From an uncultured Polaribacter sp. (lineage in GTDB: Bacteria > Bacteroidota > Bacteroidia > Flavobacteriales > Flavobacteriaceae), in assembly GCA_943846595.1 (NCBI GenBank), contig OX044355.1, positions 1,639,501-1,703,500 of the forward strand: a stretch of DNA of 64,000 nucleotides, read 5' to 3'. A model generated the notes under the pieces. The model was not told where the DNA came from and made no database searches. It saw nothing but the letters and a program-made list of their open reading frames with translations. Shown piece after piece: positions 1 through 7,199 of the stretch. Position numbers and translations under genes: made by a program. Position 1 is the stretch's first letter; every line of letters begins with the position of its first letter.

Positions 1-1701
1 TACATCACTACCTAAACCACCCATTGCAATACCAACGTTACTCGCTGCTAAAACTGGTGCATCGTTAATACCATCACCTATAAAGGCTATTTTGTTTTCA
101 GGATTTTTCTTTAAAATTTCAACTTCGTTTAATTTATCTTCTGGTAGTAAACCACCTTTAGCATTTTCGATATTCAACTCTTTAGCGACTTGTTGCGTAA
201 TGGAATCTTTATCACCGGAAAGCATCATAATATTTTTAATGCCTACTTTGTGTAATTCTGTAATAGTTTCTTTTGCATCCTCTTTTAATTCATCCGCTAT
301 TACTACATAACCTGCAAATTGATTATCGATTGCAACTAATACTATAGATTCTACAATAGTTTCCGTTTCACTTGGAATATCAATACTATTGGTAGTCATC
401 AAGGCTTTGTTACCTACTAAAACAGTTTTATCGTTTACTATACCTTTTAATCCTTTACCAGCAATTTCAGAAACTTCTTTTGCTTCATAGCTATTTTCAG
501 TTCCTTTATATACCATTATGGCTTTAGCTATTGGATGCGTGGATTGTTCTTCCATCGCCATTAAATATTGCATAAATTCGGTTTCTTTCCAACCGATTGC
601 TTTTACTTCTTTGATTTTAAAAACACCTTTGGTAACGGTTCCTGTTTTGTCCATTACCAAAGTATTTATCTTGGTCATTGCATCTAAAAATGAAGCACCT
701 TTAAATAAAATTCCATTTTTTGAAGCTGCTCCCAAACCACCGAAATAACCTAATGGTATTGAAATCACTAACGCACAAGGACAAGATATTACCAAGAAAA
801 TTAATGCTCTGTATAACCAATCTCTAAATACATAATCATCTACAAAAAAGTAAGGTATAAAAGTAACACCAATAGCTAAAAACACTACAATTGGTGTGTA
901 GATACGAGCAAACTGTCTGATAAACAATTCTGTTTTAGACTTACGAGCTGTTGCATTTTGAACCAAGTCTAATATTCTCGCAATAGAACTATCTTCAAAG
1001 ATGTTGGTTACCTCAACTTCAATAACGCTTTCTAAATTAATACTACCTGCATAAACCTTTGCATCTTTCTGAATAGAATCTGGTTTGCTTTCTCCTGTTA
1101 ATGCTGCGGTGTTTAGAGATGCTTTTTCGGATAATAAAATACCATCCAATGGAATTTTTTCACCTACTCGAATTTGTATTTTCTCGCCAATATTTACAGC
1201 TTCGGGCGATACACTTATATAATCACCATCACGAAATACATTGGCTTCTTTTGGCCTAACATCTAATAAGGCTTTAATATTTCCTTTTGCTCTATTAACT
1301 GCTGCGTTTTGAAATAATTCTCCTACTGCATAAAATAGCATTACTGCCACACCTTCAGGATATTCACCAATGATAAACGCACCAATGGTGGCAATAGACA
1401 TTAAAAAGAACTCGGTAAAAACATCGCCTTTTATAAGACTTTTCCATCCTTCTTTAATTACAGGAAACCCAACTGGAATATATGCTAAAGTGTACCAAAC
1501 TACTCGAATCCATCCTTCAAATTGAGGAATGGCATCAAAATAATCTACAGCAATTCCTACGATTAGCATCACAAAACTTATAAGTGCTGGAATGTATGTT
1601 TTGAATGCACTTCCATTTCCGTGGTCGTGACCATCATCGTGAGAATGTTGTTCTTCTGAATTTGGTTTTAAATCTCTTAAATTGACTTTCTTTTTTTTCA
1701 T
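1..1701 (-). CDS. Heavy-metal (Zn/Cd/Pb-type) translocating P1B-type ATPase, 3' end cut by window edge
   Basis: The reading frame stays open from an ATG at 1701 to base 1, giving 567 residues without a stop. This type pumps soft or transition metal cations out across the inner membrane using ATP. Visible landmarks are a short His/Asp-rich N-terminus (H19, H21, H25, H27) in place of a full HMA domain, the transmembrane metal site C307-P308-C309, the phosphorylated Asp in DKTGT (D351), the HP pair (H389-P390) and the hinge GDGIND at about 542-547. Only the C-terminal membrane segments are missing, because the window ends. It is the last visible gene of the operon, 10 bases after the Cys-rich small protein. 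CPC plus the His-rich tail fits Zn/Cd/Pb/Co better than Cu, but the exact metal is inference. Confidence 0.9.
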   Translation of the reverse strand, partial: MKKKKVNLRDLKPNSEEQHSHDDGHDHGNGSAFKTYIPALISFVMLIVGIAVDYFDAIPQFEGWIRVVWYTLAYIPVGFPVIKEGWKSLIKGDVFTEFFLMSIATIGAFIIGEYPEGVAVMLFYAVGELFQNAAVNRAKGNIKALLDVRPKEANVFRDGDYISVSPEAVNIGEKIQIRVGEKIPLDGILLSEKASLNTAALTGESKPDSIQKDAKVYAGSINLESVIEVEVTNIFEDSSIARILDLVQNATARKSKTELFIRQFARIYTPIVVFLAIGVTFIPYFFVDDYVFRDWLYRALIFLVISCPCALVISIPLGYFGGLGAASKNGILFKGASFLDAMTKINTLVMDKTGTVTKGVFKIKEVKAIGWKETEFMQYLMAMEEQSTHPIAKAIMVYKGTENSYEAKEVSEIAGKGLKGIVNDKTVLVGNKALMTTNSIDIPSETETIVESIVLVAIDNQFAGYVVIADELKEDAKETITELHKVGIKNIMMLSGDKDSITQQVAKELNIENAKGGLLPEDKLNEVEILKKNPENKIAFIGDGINDAPVLAASNVGIAMGGLGSDV

Positions 1702-1711
1702 CAAGTTAGTT

Positions 1712-1918
1712 TTAACAACAACTTTTATTTTCTTGAATTGGTGGACAGGGAACTGTTCCATAAGAACAATACACACAACAATCACCTTCGTTTGGTTTTA
1801 GAACCGTTTTACAATGCTCACACTCGTAGAAGAATTGACAAGCATTTGTTGGCATATCTTCTACTTTTTTATGTCCGCAGTTAGGGCAAGTGATTTCCGA
1901 TTTTAATATGGTTTTCAT
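1712..1918 (-). CDS. Small Cys-rich GDCCVYC-type protein of metal-resistance operon
   Basis: A 68-residue protein with 11 cysteines: a CPNC pair (11, 14), C27, a CEHC pair (33, 36), then G-D-C-C-V-Y-C (47-51), C58 and a terminal CC. The pattern resembles small zinc-ribbon-like proteins with a GDCCVFCSYG signature that I have seen beside MerT/ZntA-type genes. The biochemical role is not known to me. A cytosolic metal-binding or metal-handing role is inference from cysteine density and from its place between merTP and the efflux ATPase. Its start overlaps the upstream merTP stop by one base, implying translational coupling. Confidence 0.75.
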   Translation of the reverse strand: MKTILKSEITCPNCGHKKVEDMPTNACQFFYECEHCKTVLKPNEGDCCVYCSYGTVPCPPIQENKSCC

Positions 1919-2511
1919 TAATTTTCTTTTTTGTTAGTTACTTTATAACCTGTTGCGTTAATTGCTTTCTCAATCTCCAATTCATTGGTTTTAGTTTCGT
2001 CAAACTCAATGATTGCGTTACCATTTTCGTATGATGTTTTTGAGTTTACAATTCCGTTAAGTTTATTTACTTCGTGGTTAACGTGTGCTTCACAACTGGC
2101 ACAAGTCATTCCACTTATTTTATACTCTATTGTTTTTATATTTGATTTATCAACTATTATGATTTGTTTTTCGGTTTTTGGATATAACATACTTGAGTAG
2201 TATGGGAAAGCCAACATCACAATTGCAAAAGCTGTTACAATGCCTAAAAAGGTTTTTGACTGCATAAATTTTGGTTCTTTATCCGTTTCACATTCACAGT
2301 CGATTTCTTTTTCTGGTTTTAATTTTTGATACCAAGCAAAGAGAAGAACTAATATAGTTAGCCCTATTAAGTAAGGTCTAAATGGTTCTATCCAAGAAAA
2401 AGTTGAAGCTACACCACTTGTTCCTGCAATTAATGCCAAAACAGGTGTGATGCAACACAATGAAGCTGTGATTGCTGTTAGGATACTTGTAACCGCTAAT
2501 TTATTTTTCAT
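1918..2511 (-). CDS. merTP: MerT-MerP fusion: mercuric-type membrane transporter with C-terminal HMA domain
   Basis: 197 residues. The first half is MerT-like: TM helix 1 carries the vicinal pair C19-C20 followed by T-P, then a second TM (about 47-62), a cytosolic CEC motif (C72, C74) and a third TM (about 88-106). The C-terminal 70 residues form a heavy-metal-associated ferredoxin-like domain with GMTCASC (C137, C140). In known mer systems MerP binds Hg(II) and MerT carries it inward to MerA. No merA is visible here, so the cation and direction of transport are uncertain. It overlaps the upstream DUF3703 gene by 4 bases. Confidence 0.85.
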   Translation of the reverse strand: MKNKLAVTSILTAITASLCCITPVLALIAGTSGVASTFSWIEPFRPYLIGLTILVLLFAWYQKLKPEKEIDCECETDKEPKFMQSKTFLGIVTAFAIVMLAFPYYSSMLYPKTEKQIIIVDKSNIKTIEYKISGMTCASCEAHVNHEVNKLNGIVNSKTSYENGNAIIEFDETKTNELEIEKAINATGYKVTNKKEN

Positions 2512-2870
2512 TCTATATCTAATAATTTTTCAATGTCTTTTGGAATAGGCATACGTTTTAATGGTGGTACGTTTGCGCCACCAGTATTACCAAGTGGAAC
2601 GTGATTTATAAATGATTTCCAGCCACCCACAAACAACCTAACTATTTGACCTATTACTTCTATAGTATCTTTTTGTCTAAATCCAAATTTTAGCATTAGC
2701 CAATGTGAATAGGTATGTTCTATAGGATAAGACTGTCCTATTATATGACTACGCTCTAAATGAAACCAAGCATAACCAAACTGTTTATTTTCTAAACATA
2801 AACTGTATTGTTTTATTTCTTCGTTATAAGCCTGTTTAAGATGTTTAGGTATTTTAGTATTAAACTTCAT
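2508..2870 (-). CDS. DUF3703 family protein
   Basis: 120 residues from the ATG at 2870. A longer frame exists upstream but only with a TTG start, so the ATG is preferred. The sequence is soluble, rich in aromatic residues and His, with a conserved-looking segment around 'FHLERSHIIGQS' and a glycine-rich tail ending in a GGANVPP-type motif. I recognise it as DUF3703, a family often found beside mer-type transport genes; its activity is unknown. It lies between the Fur-family regulator (56 bases upstream) and merTP (4-base overlap), so it belongs to the metal operon. Confidence 0.75.
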   Translation of the reverse strand: MKFNTKIPKHLKQAYNEEIKQYSLCLENKQFGYAWFHLERSHIIGQSYPIEHTYSHWLMLKFGFRQKDTIEVIGQIVRLFVGGWKSFINHVPLGNTGGANVPPLKRMPIPKDIEKLLDIE

Positions 2871-2926
2871 ATCCACTAATTTTGGATAAAAGTAATTTAA
2901 TAGTAAGTGCAATGGAAGTGCATTTG

Positions 2927-3340
2927 TTATCCACTACACTTATCACATATACCTTTTACAACCAAGTTTACATTTTCCGAAACAAAGCCATCAGGCACTT
3001 TAATTTGAGGGATTTTATGGTTTGTTAAGCAAATGGTTTCATTGCAATTGTTACAATGGAAGTGTAAGTGTAAATCTGTTTTTATATCACAACTACAACC
3101 TTGTTCACACAATGCATATTTAGTAATTCCTGTGCCATCATCAATTTGATGTACAATATCCTTTTCTTCAAAAGTTTTAATAGTTCTGTATAAGGTAGTT
3201 CTATCTGCTTTTTCAAAAGCATTTTCAATGTCACTCAATGTTACTGCTATCTCTTTTTCTGCAAGAAACTTATATATAAGCAAACGCATTGCCGTTATGC
3301 GAATATCTTTTGACTCTAATAATTGTTCTATTGTTTCCAT
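2927..3340 (-). CDS. Fur-family metal-responsive transcriptional regulator
   Basis: 137 residues: an N-terminal winged-helix region (about 1-80, including the 'RTTLYRTIKTFEEKDIV' recognition-helix region typical of Fur/Zur) and a C-terminal metal/dimer domain with H-L-H-F-H-C, C96-x2-C99 and C132-x2-C135. The two CxxC pairs form the structural zinc site in this family. It lies inside the operon it probably controls, 2 bases after the TonB receptor gene. mer operons normally use MerR or ArsR regulators, so a Fur-type sensor here points to zinc or a similar metal as the real signal (inference). Confidence 0.85.
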   Translation of the reverse strand: METIEQLLESKDIRITAMRLLIYKFLAEKEIAVTLSDIENAFEKADRTTLYRTIKTFEEKDIVHQIDDGTGITKYALCEQGCSCDIKTDLHLHFHCNNCNETICLTNHKIPQIKVPDGFVSENVNLVVKGICDKCSG

Positions 3341-3342
3341 AA

Positions 3343-5529
3343 TTAATCGTGGTGTTCGTTTCCAAATGGTTTAATAATAAGTCCTACACTAAATATAAAA
3401 CCATCTGTTGGCGCATATATTTCTGGGAAAACAGGATTTTCGTGAGGTGGTAAAACCAAAGGTGAAAACCTGCTTTGTCTTCTATCTGTAAAGTTTTCAA
3501 AATTTACAAATACACTTCCTAATTTAAAGTTACGCATAACCAATAAGCCCATAGTTACAAAGTCTGTAGTCTCTGTTCCATTAGATAAAAACTGTTTGCC
3601 TGTATAAAAGGTTTCGTAACCAATTCGCCATTTTTCAGATTCGTACATTAATACACTACCTGCGTTGTGCTTTGCGGTTAATGGCTTCTGTGGATTACCA
3701 GGTAAATAATTTAGTTTAGTATCAATAAGCGCATAGTTTAAAAACCATCTAAAGTCTTTGTATGTAAATTTTATATTTGTTTCTGCTCCTTTACTAAATA
3801 TTTCATCTGTTGCATTTTCAAACTGAAATAATCCATTATCTGTTGAATTTAAAAGCAATCCATCATTTATTGCAGTCACATAGAATAATTGATTTATAGA
3901 AAAACCAATCTCATCAGATAAACGTGTTTGATAATTCAAATCAAAATTAACACCATAAGAACGTTCTGCATCTACTGTAGACTTATTTATTGCAAGCACA
4001 TTTTCAAAATTGATATATTCTGCTTCCTCTGTAAAAATATCTGGAATCTTATACCCTAAACCTCCACCAATTCTACTTGAAAATCCACTATTATTTTTAT
4101 AGAGTAGTGAAATTCTTGGAAGTGGAAAGAAACCGAAATCAGTATTATAATCTGCTCTTAATCCAGTTTCCAATATCCAATTATCTGATATGTCGAAGAT
4201 ATTATTTGCAAATGCTCCAAAGGTTACATCTTTTTGGTCTCGCTGTAATGGTGCGTTATCATTTTCATCGAAATTTGAGGTATATAGATTAGCTCCAACT
4301 ATCCAATCCGTTTTTTCTGATGCTGTATTATATGTGATTTCAGTAAAAGTATTTGTTTGTTTGCCATCAAAATTAAAATCAGGAACTGTTAAATTTCTAT
4401 CGAAAAAAGAGACACTATTTTTAAATTCTAATGAACTTATAGAATCTAATTGAGTTTGATATACCAATTGACTGCTTAATCGTTTTGAATTGTTCTCTTC
4501 TGTGTATTGATGAATACCATCTTCACCATTTTCAATTTTGGTAATATCTCCGCCAATTCTATCATCATACGTTCCGTTTAATCCAAACCAAAGTGTTGTT
4601 TTATCTGATGGATAATAAAATAATTTTGGATTGAATGAAATTGATGTCGTTTTTGGTAAATTACTAAAACCATCATCTTCTGGGTCATACGCTTTTTGAT
4701 AGTGACCAGAGCCGTAAAGTGAAACACCGAATTTTTCATTTCGTTTGCTATAAAACACATTGGCTGTACTTCCTAATGCTTGTGTCTGCGTGAGCATTAT
4801 GTCTAATGCAGGTTCTTCGTCTGGTGTTTTAGATACCATATTTACTAATCCTGCAATAGCACCTCCACCATAAAGTGTTGACGAACTTCCTTTAATAATT
4901 TCAAATTGTTGTAAGTCTAAAGGTGGTATTTGTAAAATACTTAACCCACTTGAGAAACCACCATATAATGGAAATCCATCTCTTAAAAGCTGTGTGTACC
5001 TACCATCTAAACCTTGAATACGAATATTGGTACTCCCACTACTTAATGATGTTTGTTGCATTTGTATTCCTGTGCTTTCACGAAGCACCATAGAAATATT
5101 AGTAGGATTCATTATTGCTTTTTCTCCTAATTCCTCTGCACCTATAAACTCTATACGTGTCGGTATTTTTCTAACGGTTCTCGTACTTCTTGAAGATTGC
5201 AGTACTACAGCATCTAATTGATTGCCACCTTCTTTTAATTTAAAGACTAACGCTGTATTACTTGGAATTTGAATTGTTGTCTCAAATGCTTCAAAGCCTA
5301 AAAAGGAAATTATTATTTGATGCTGACCATCTGGTATTTCTGTAAAAGTTGCAATACCATCAAAATCGGTTACTGCTCCTTTTTCTAATGCTTCAAAATA
5401 AACCGTTGCGCCCAATAAAGGCTCGTTTTCAGCTTCTGTTAGGACTTTTATTTGTATGTCTGATGTTTGTGCCTGTAACGATAGGCAAAGTATTAATATG
5501 AGCTTTATGCTCAATAGGTATTTATTCAT
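3343..5529 (-). CDS. TonB-dependent receptor with carboxypeptidase-regulatory-like N-terminus
   Basis: 728 residues. There is a Sec signal peptide (about 1-21, ending AQ), a CarboxypepD_reg-like beta-sandwich (about 23-105), a plug domain (about 115-230) and a 22-strand type outer-membrane barrel ending in a hydrophobic/aromatic C-terminal strand. This architecture imports metal chelates or other ligands across the outer membrane using TonB. It lies between a DUF6660 gene and a Fur-family regulator and upstream of metal-transport genes, so a metal-related ligand is likely; the ligand itself cannot be read from sequence. Confidence 0.9.
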   Translation of the reverse strand: MNKYLLSIKLILILCLSLQAQTSDIQIKVLTEAENEPLLGATVYFEALEKGAVTDFDGIATFTEIPDGQHQIIISFLGFEAFETTIQIPSNTALVFKLKEGGNQLDAVVLQSSRSTRTVRKIPTRIEFIGAEELGEKAIMNPTNISMVLRESTGIQMQQTSLSSGSTNIRIQGLDGRYTQLLRDGFPLYGGFSSGLSILQIPPLDLQQFEIIKGSSSTLYGGGAIAGLVNMVSKTPDEEPALDIMLTQTQALGSTANVFYSKRNEKFGVSLYGSGHYQKAYDPEDDGFSNLPKTTSISFNPKLFYYPSDKTTLWFGLNGTYDDRIGGDITKIENGEDGIHQYTEENNSKRLSSQLVYQTQLDSISSLEFKNSVSFFDRNLTVPDFNFDGKQTNTFTEITYNTASEKTDWIVGANLYTSNFDENDNAPLQRDQKDVTFGAFANNIFDISDNWILETGLRADYNTDFGFFPLPRISLLYKNNSGFSSRIGGGLGYKIPDIFTEEAEYINFENVLAINKSTVDAERSYGVNFDLNYQTRLSDEIGFSINQLFYVTAINDGLLLNSTDNGLFQFENATDEIFSKGAETNIKFTYKDFRWFLNYALIDTKLNYLPGNPQKPLTAKHNAGSVLMYESEKWRIGYETFYTGKQFLSNGTETTDFVTMGLLVMRNFKLGSVFVNFENFTDRRQSRFSPLVLPPHENPVFPEIYAPTDGFIFSVGLIIKPFGNEHHD

Positions 5530-5578
5530 TGAATTGTATTTGTAATTAACTAAATAATTGATTTAAAATCGATTTGTT

Positions 5579-5899
5579 TTAGCTGATTACTTGTGGCGGA
5601 TGCCAAATATTGGAAAGGAAATTAAACCCGTAAATAGGTTGATATGTAGAAATTAAATCCGTTGAGATTTCAATATTGAGTTTTAAATCAAATGTCTTGA
5701 TGGGTTCGTAAGTAATTGTCATACCGCAACAATTACAAATACAAGTTACAGGACAAGAATCGTCGCTATCTTCTTGATGATTATGATTTGTACTTATCTC
5801 GTCTTGATGCTGCTGGTCTTCTATATTTTGCCCATCAGAACAAGGCTTTGCTGAAAGCAATAGTATAATTAATGATAATATGATTGTTACAAATTTCAC
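5579..5899 (-). CDS. DUF6660-like small secreted His/Cys-containing protein
   Basis: 106 residues: a hydrophobic N-terminal signal segment (1-19), a very acidic/His/Gln linker (about 24-46, with HNH and HQ motifs), then a Cys cluster C-P-V-T-C-I-C-N-C-C at about 49-58, and a tail ending in a W-x-P-P-x-x-S motif. I recognise the overall form as DUF6660, small exported proteins encoded beside flavobacterial TonB metal receptors. A periplasmic metal-binding role is inference from the Cys/His content. It is the first gene of the metal operon; a TAnnTTTG box lies just upstream. Confidence 0.6.
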   Translation of the reverse strand: MKFVTIILSLIILLLSAKPCSDGQNIEDQQHQDEISTNHNHQEDSDDSCPVTCICNCCGMTITYEPIKTFDLKLNIEISTDLISTYQPIYGFNFLSNIWHPPQVIS

Positions 5900-5904
5900 A
5901 AGTA

Positions 5905-5912
5905 CAAAGATA
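5905..5912 (-). promoter_or_regulatory. Candidate promoter -7 box for the metal operon
   Basis: The minus strand reads TATCTTTG, a full match to the Bacteroidota TAnnTTTG box, 5 bases upstream of the DUF6660 ATG. The start of transcription would fall at or very near the start codon. Confidence 0.5.
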
Positions 5913-6052
5913 AAAATTTAATGATGCAATGGTTGTGCAATTATTTTATTTAAGCGACAACCTTTGCTTTCTCCTTTAAAGTTTCAAGATGCTTTACCAT
6001 ATTGCTTTTACACCATACCTCTTGTTTTATTGTTGGTGGATGACCAATAGCC

Positions 6053-6697
6053 TTGGTTAACTCTTCCATCAACCAAAGTATCAACAGTATAAAATTTTAT
6101 TATGAGGTTGTTCTTGGCATGCCAAACAGGTTCTACGAGATTGAAAGGCCTAGAAAAGACAGAAAATTACCAACGGTCCTTTCAAAAAATGAAGTGATTG
6201 AACTTATCGATGCTACTAATAACTTAAAGCATAGATGCATACTGTCACTACTCTACTCATCTGGGTTGAGAAGGAGTGAATTGCTAAATCTCAAAATTAA
6301 GGACATTGACAGTCAAAGGATGTTGATTAAAGTTGAAAATTCTAAAGGGAACAAAGACCGTTACACTTTGCTAGGTGATAAAATGCTTAAAGAACTAAGG
6401 ACGTACTACAGGGAATACCGCCCTAAAGAATACTTGTTCGAAGGGCAGACAAAACCGCAATATAGCGGAAGTAGTATTACTAAGATCATAGATTCTGCTG
6501 CCATGAAGATTGGCCTTAAAAAAAAGGTTACGGCACATACCTTGAGACACAGCTTTGCAACCCATTTATTGGAAAACGGAACGGATCTAAGGCATATCCA
6601 AGCATTACTGGGGCATAACTCAACAAAAACCACCGAAATTTACACCCATATTGCTTCCACAAGCTTTGATTACATTAAAAATCCGTTAGATTTGTAG
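6053..6697 (+). pseudogene. N-terminally truncated tyrosine recombinase / integrase
   Basis: 214 codons covering the whole catalytic domain: R73 (in GLRRSE), K98/K101 region, H162-x-x-R165, H188 (in LLGH) and the nucleophile Y197. Only the last part of the core-binding domain remains (residues 5-35, ending in an I-E-R-P-R-K motif). The frame is closed by TGA at 6041 and the only available start is a TTG, so about 100 or more N-terminal residues are missing compared with full-length relatives. I read it as a decayed or truncated integrase. It sits directly before a hairpin and inverted repeat resembling recombination sites, and points toward the ilv operon. Confidence 0.75.
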
Positions 6698-6712
6698 GTA
6701 TAAACATAATGG

Positions 6713-6735
6713 GGCTAAACGTAATACGTTTAGCC
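6713..6735. repeat. Perfect 9-bp stem hairpin after integrase remnant
   Basis: GGCTAAACG (6713-6721) and CGTTTAGCC (6727-6735) are perfectly complementary around the loop TAATA. It begins 15 bases after the recombinase stop codon. No T-run follows, so it is not a standard terminator; a structured recombination site or the end of a cassette is possible. Confidence 0.6.
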
Positions 6736-6739
6736 AACT

Positions 6740-6780
6740 GTTGTGCTTAATTTAGAATAACTGAAGAGAATCAGCACAAC
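6740..6780. repeat. Inverted repeat GTTGTGCT...AGCACAAC (attC/attI-like candidate)
   Basis: GTTGTGCT at 6740-6747 is perfectly inverted at 6773-6780 with 25 bases between. The left arm lies in a longer string, AAC(T/C)GTTGTGC(T/G)T(A/C)ATTTA, which recurs at 14872-14890 beyond the far end of the ilv operon. This pairs the two loci as copies of one element family. Confidence 0.5.
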
Positions 6781-6849
6781 CATATTCATGGATGTCAAGT
6801 AAATACAACAGAAATAAAACTTCTCATTAGGTTTTATAAAAATAAAGTG

Positions 6850-6857
6850 TACATTTG
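6850..6857 (+). promoter_or_regulatory. Candidate promoter -7 box for the ilv leader/operon
   Basis: TACATTTG matches the Bacteroidota TAnnTTTG consensus. It ends 7 bases before the ATG of the first leader peptide, so that leader mRNA would be leaderless or nearly so. No good TTG box is seen at the usual upstream distance. Confidence 0.5.
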
Positions 6858-6864
6858 CACCTAA

Positions 6865-6927
6865 ATGAAAAACAGAAACATTATAGCATCTATTTTGGAA
6901 ATCGTGATTATTAGTCACGAAAGATAA
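6865..6927 (+). CDS. Branched-chain leader peptide 1 (attenuator, Ile-rich, 20 aa)
   Basis: A 20-codon ORF, ATG 6865 to TAA 6927. It has six Ile (positions 6, 7, 10, 13, 15, 16) plus one Leu and one Val, so 40% branched-chain residues. It lies between a TAnnTTTG box and an intrinsic terminator (6960-6986). The bases right after its stop codon (GGATG, 6928-6932) copy the 3' arm of that terminator, as expected of an antiterminator strand. This is the classic arrangement of translation-coupled attenuation. It is too short for homology-based support; the call rests on composition, position and RNA structure. Confidence 0.6.
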   Translation: MKNRNIIASILEIVIISHER

Positions 6928-6959
6928 GGATGCCTATAAATGAAATATATTTATTAAAA

Positions 6960-6986
6960 GCCATCCAGTTAGGATGGCTTTTTTTT
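6960..6986 (+). terminator. Intrinsic terminator of attenuator 1
   Basis: Stem GCCATCC (6960-6966) / GGATGGC (6972-6978), loop AGTTA, followed by eight Ts (6979-6986). It lies 32 bases after leader peptide 1. Confidence 0.8.
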
Positions 6987-7012
6987 GATTAAAATTTCAG
7001 AATAAACAAACA

Positions 7013-7102
7013 ATGAAAACACAAAATTTAAATTCAATCTACTTGATGACTACTATAATAAGCAAAATTATTATTAGCATAATTATTTTACCGCCCAGGT
7101 GA
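7013..7102 (+). CDS. Branched-chain leader peptide 2 (ilv attenuator, Ile-rich, 29 aa)
   Basis: A 29-codon ORF, ATG 7013 to TGA 7102. Nine Ile (9, 15, 16, 19-21, 23-25) and three Leu are concentrated in the second half, ending I-I-I-L-P-P-R. The run of Ile followed by PP recalls enterobacterial IlvL. It is followed 28 bases later by a strong intrinsic terminator and then by ilvE. GAGAA overlapping the stop codon (7101-7105) repeats the start of the terminator 3' arm, giving a candidate antiterminator. Charged tRNA-Ile shortage would stall ribosomes on the Ile run and let transcription continue into ilvE. Confidence 0.75.
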   Translation: MKTQNLNSIYLMTTIISKIIISIIILPPR

Positions 7103-7130
7103 GAATGTAATTGTATTGATATAATATAAA

Positions 7131-7168
7131 AGCCCTTCTCAAAAAATATGAGAAGGGCTTTTTTTTTG
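7131..7168 (+). terminator. Intrinsic terminator of attenuator 2, before ilvE
   Basis: Perfect 10-bp stem AGCCCTTCTC (7131-7140) / GAGAAGGGCT (7150-7159), 9-base A/T loop, then a run of Ts to 7168. It lies 32 bases upstream of the ilvE start. Confidence 0.9.
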
Positions 7169-7199
7169 ACTAAAAAATTAATAAACACAAAATAAAAAA

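Noticed and set aside
1918..2511. Reading the operon as a full mercury-resistance (mer) operon
   Set aside because: No MerA, MerB or MerR is visible; the regulator is Fur-type, so only the transporter can be called mer-like.
6730..6918. 62-codon minus-strand ORF across the region before the ilv leader
   Set aside because: It overlaps the inverted repeat and leader 1 and lacks protein-like character; the plus-strand leader explains the region better.
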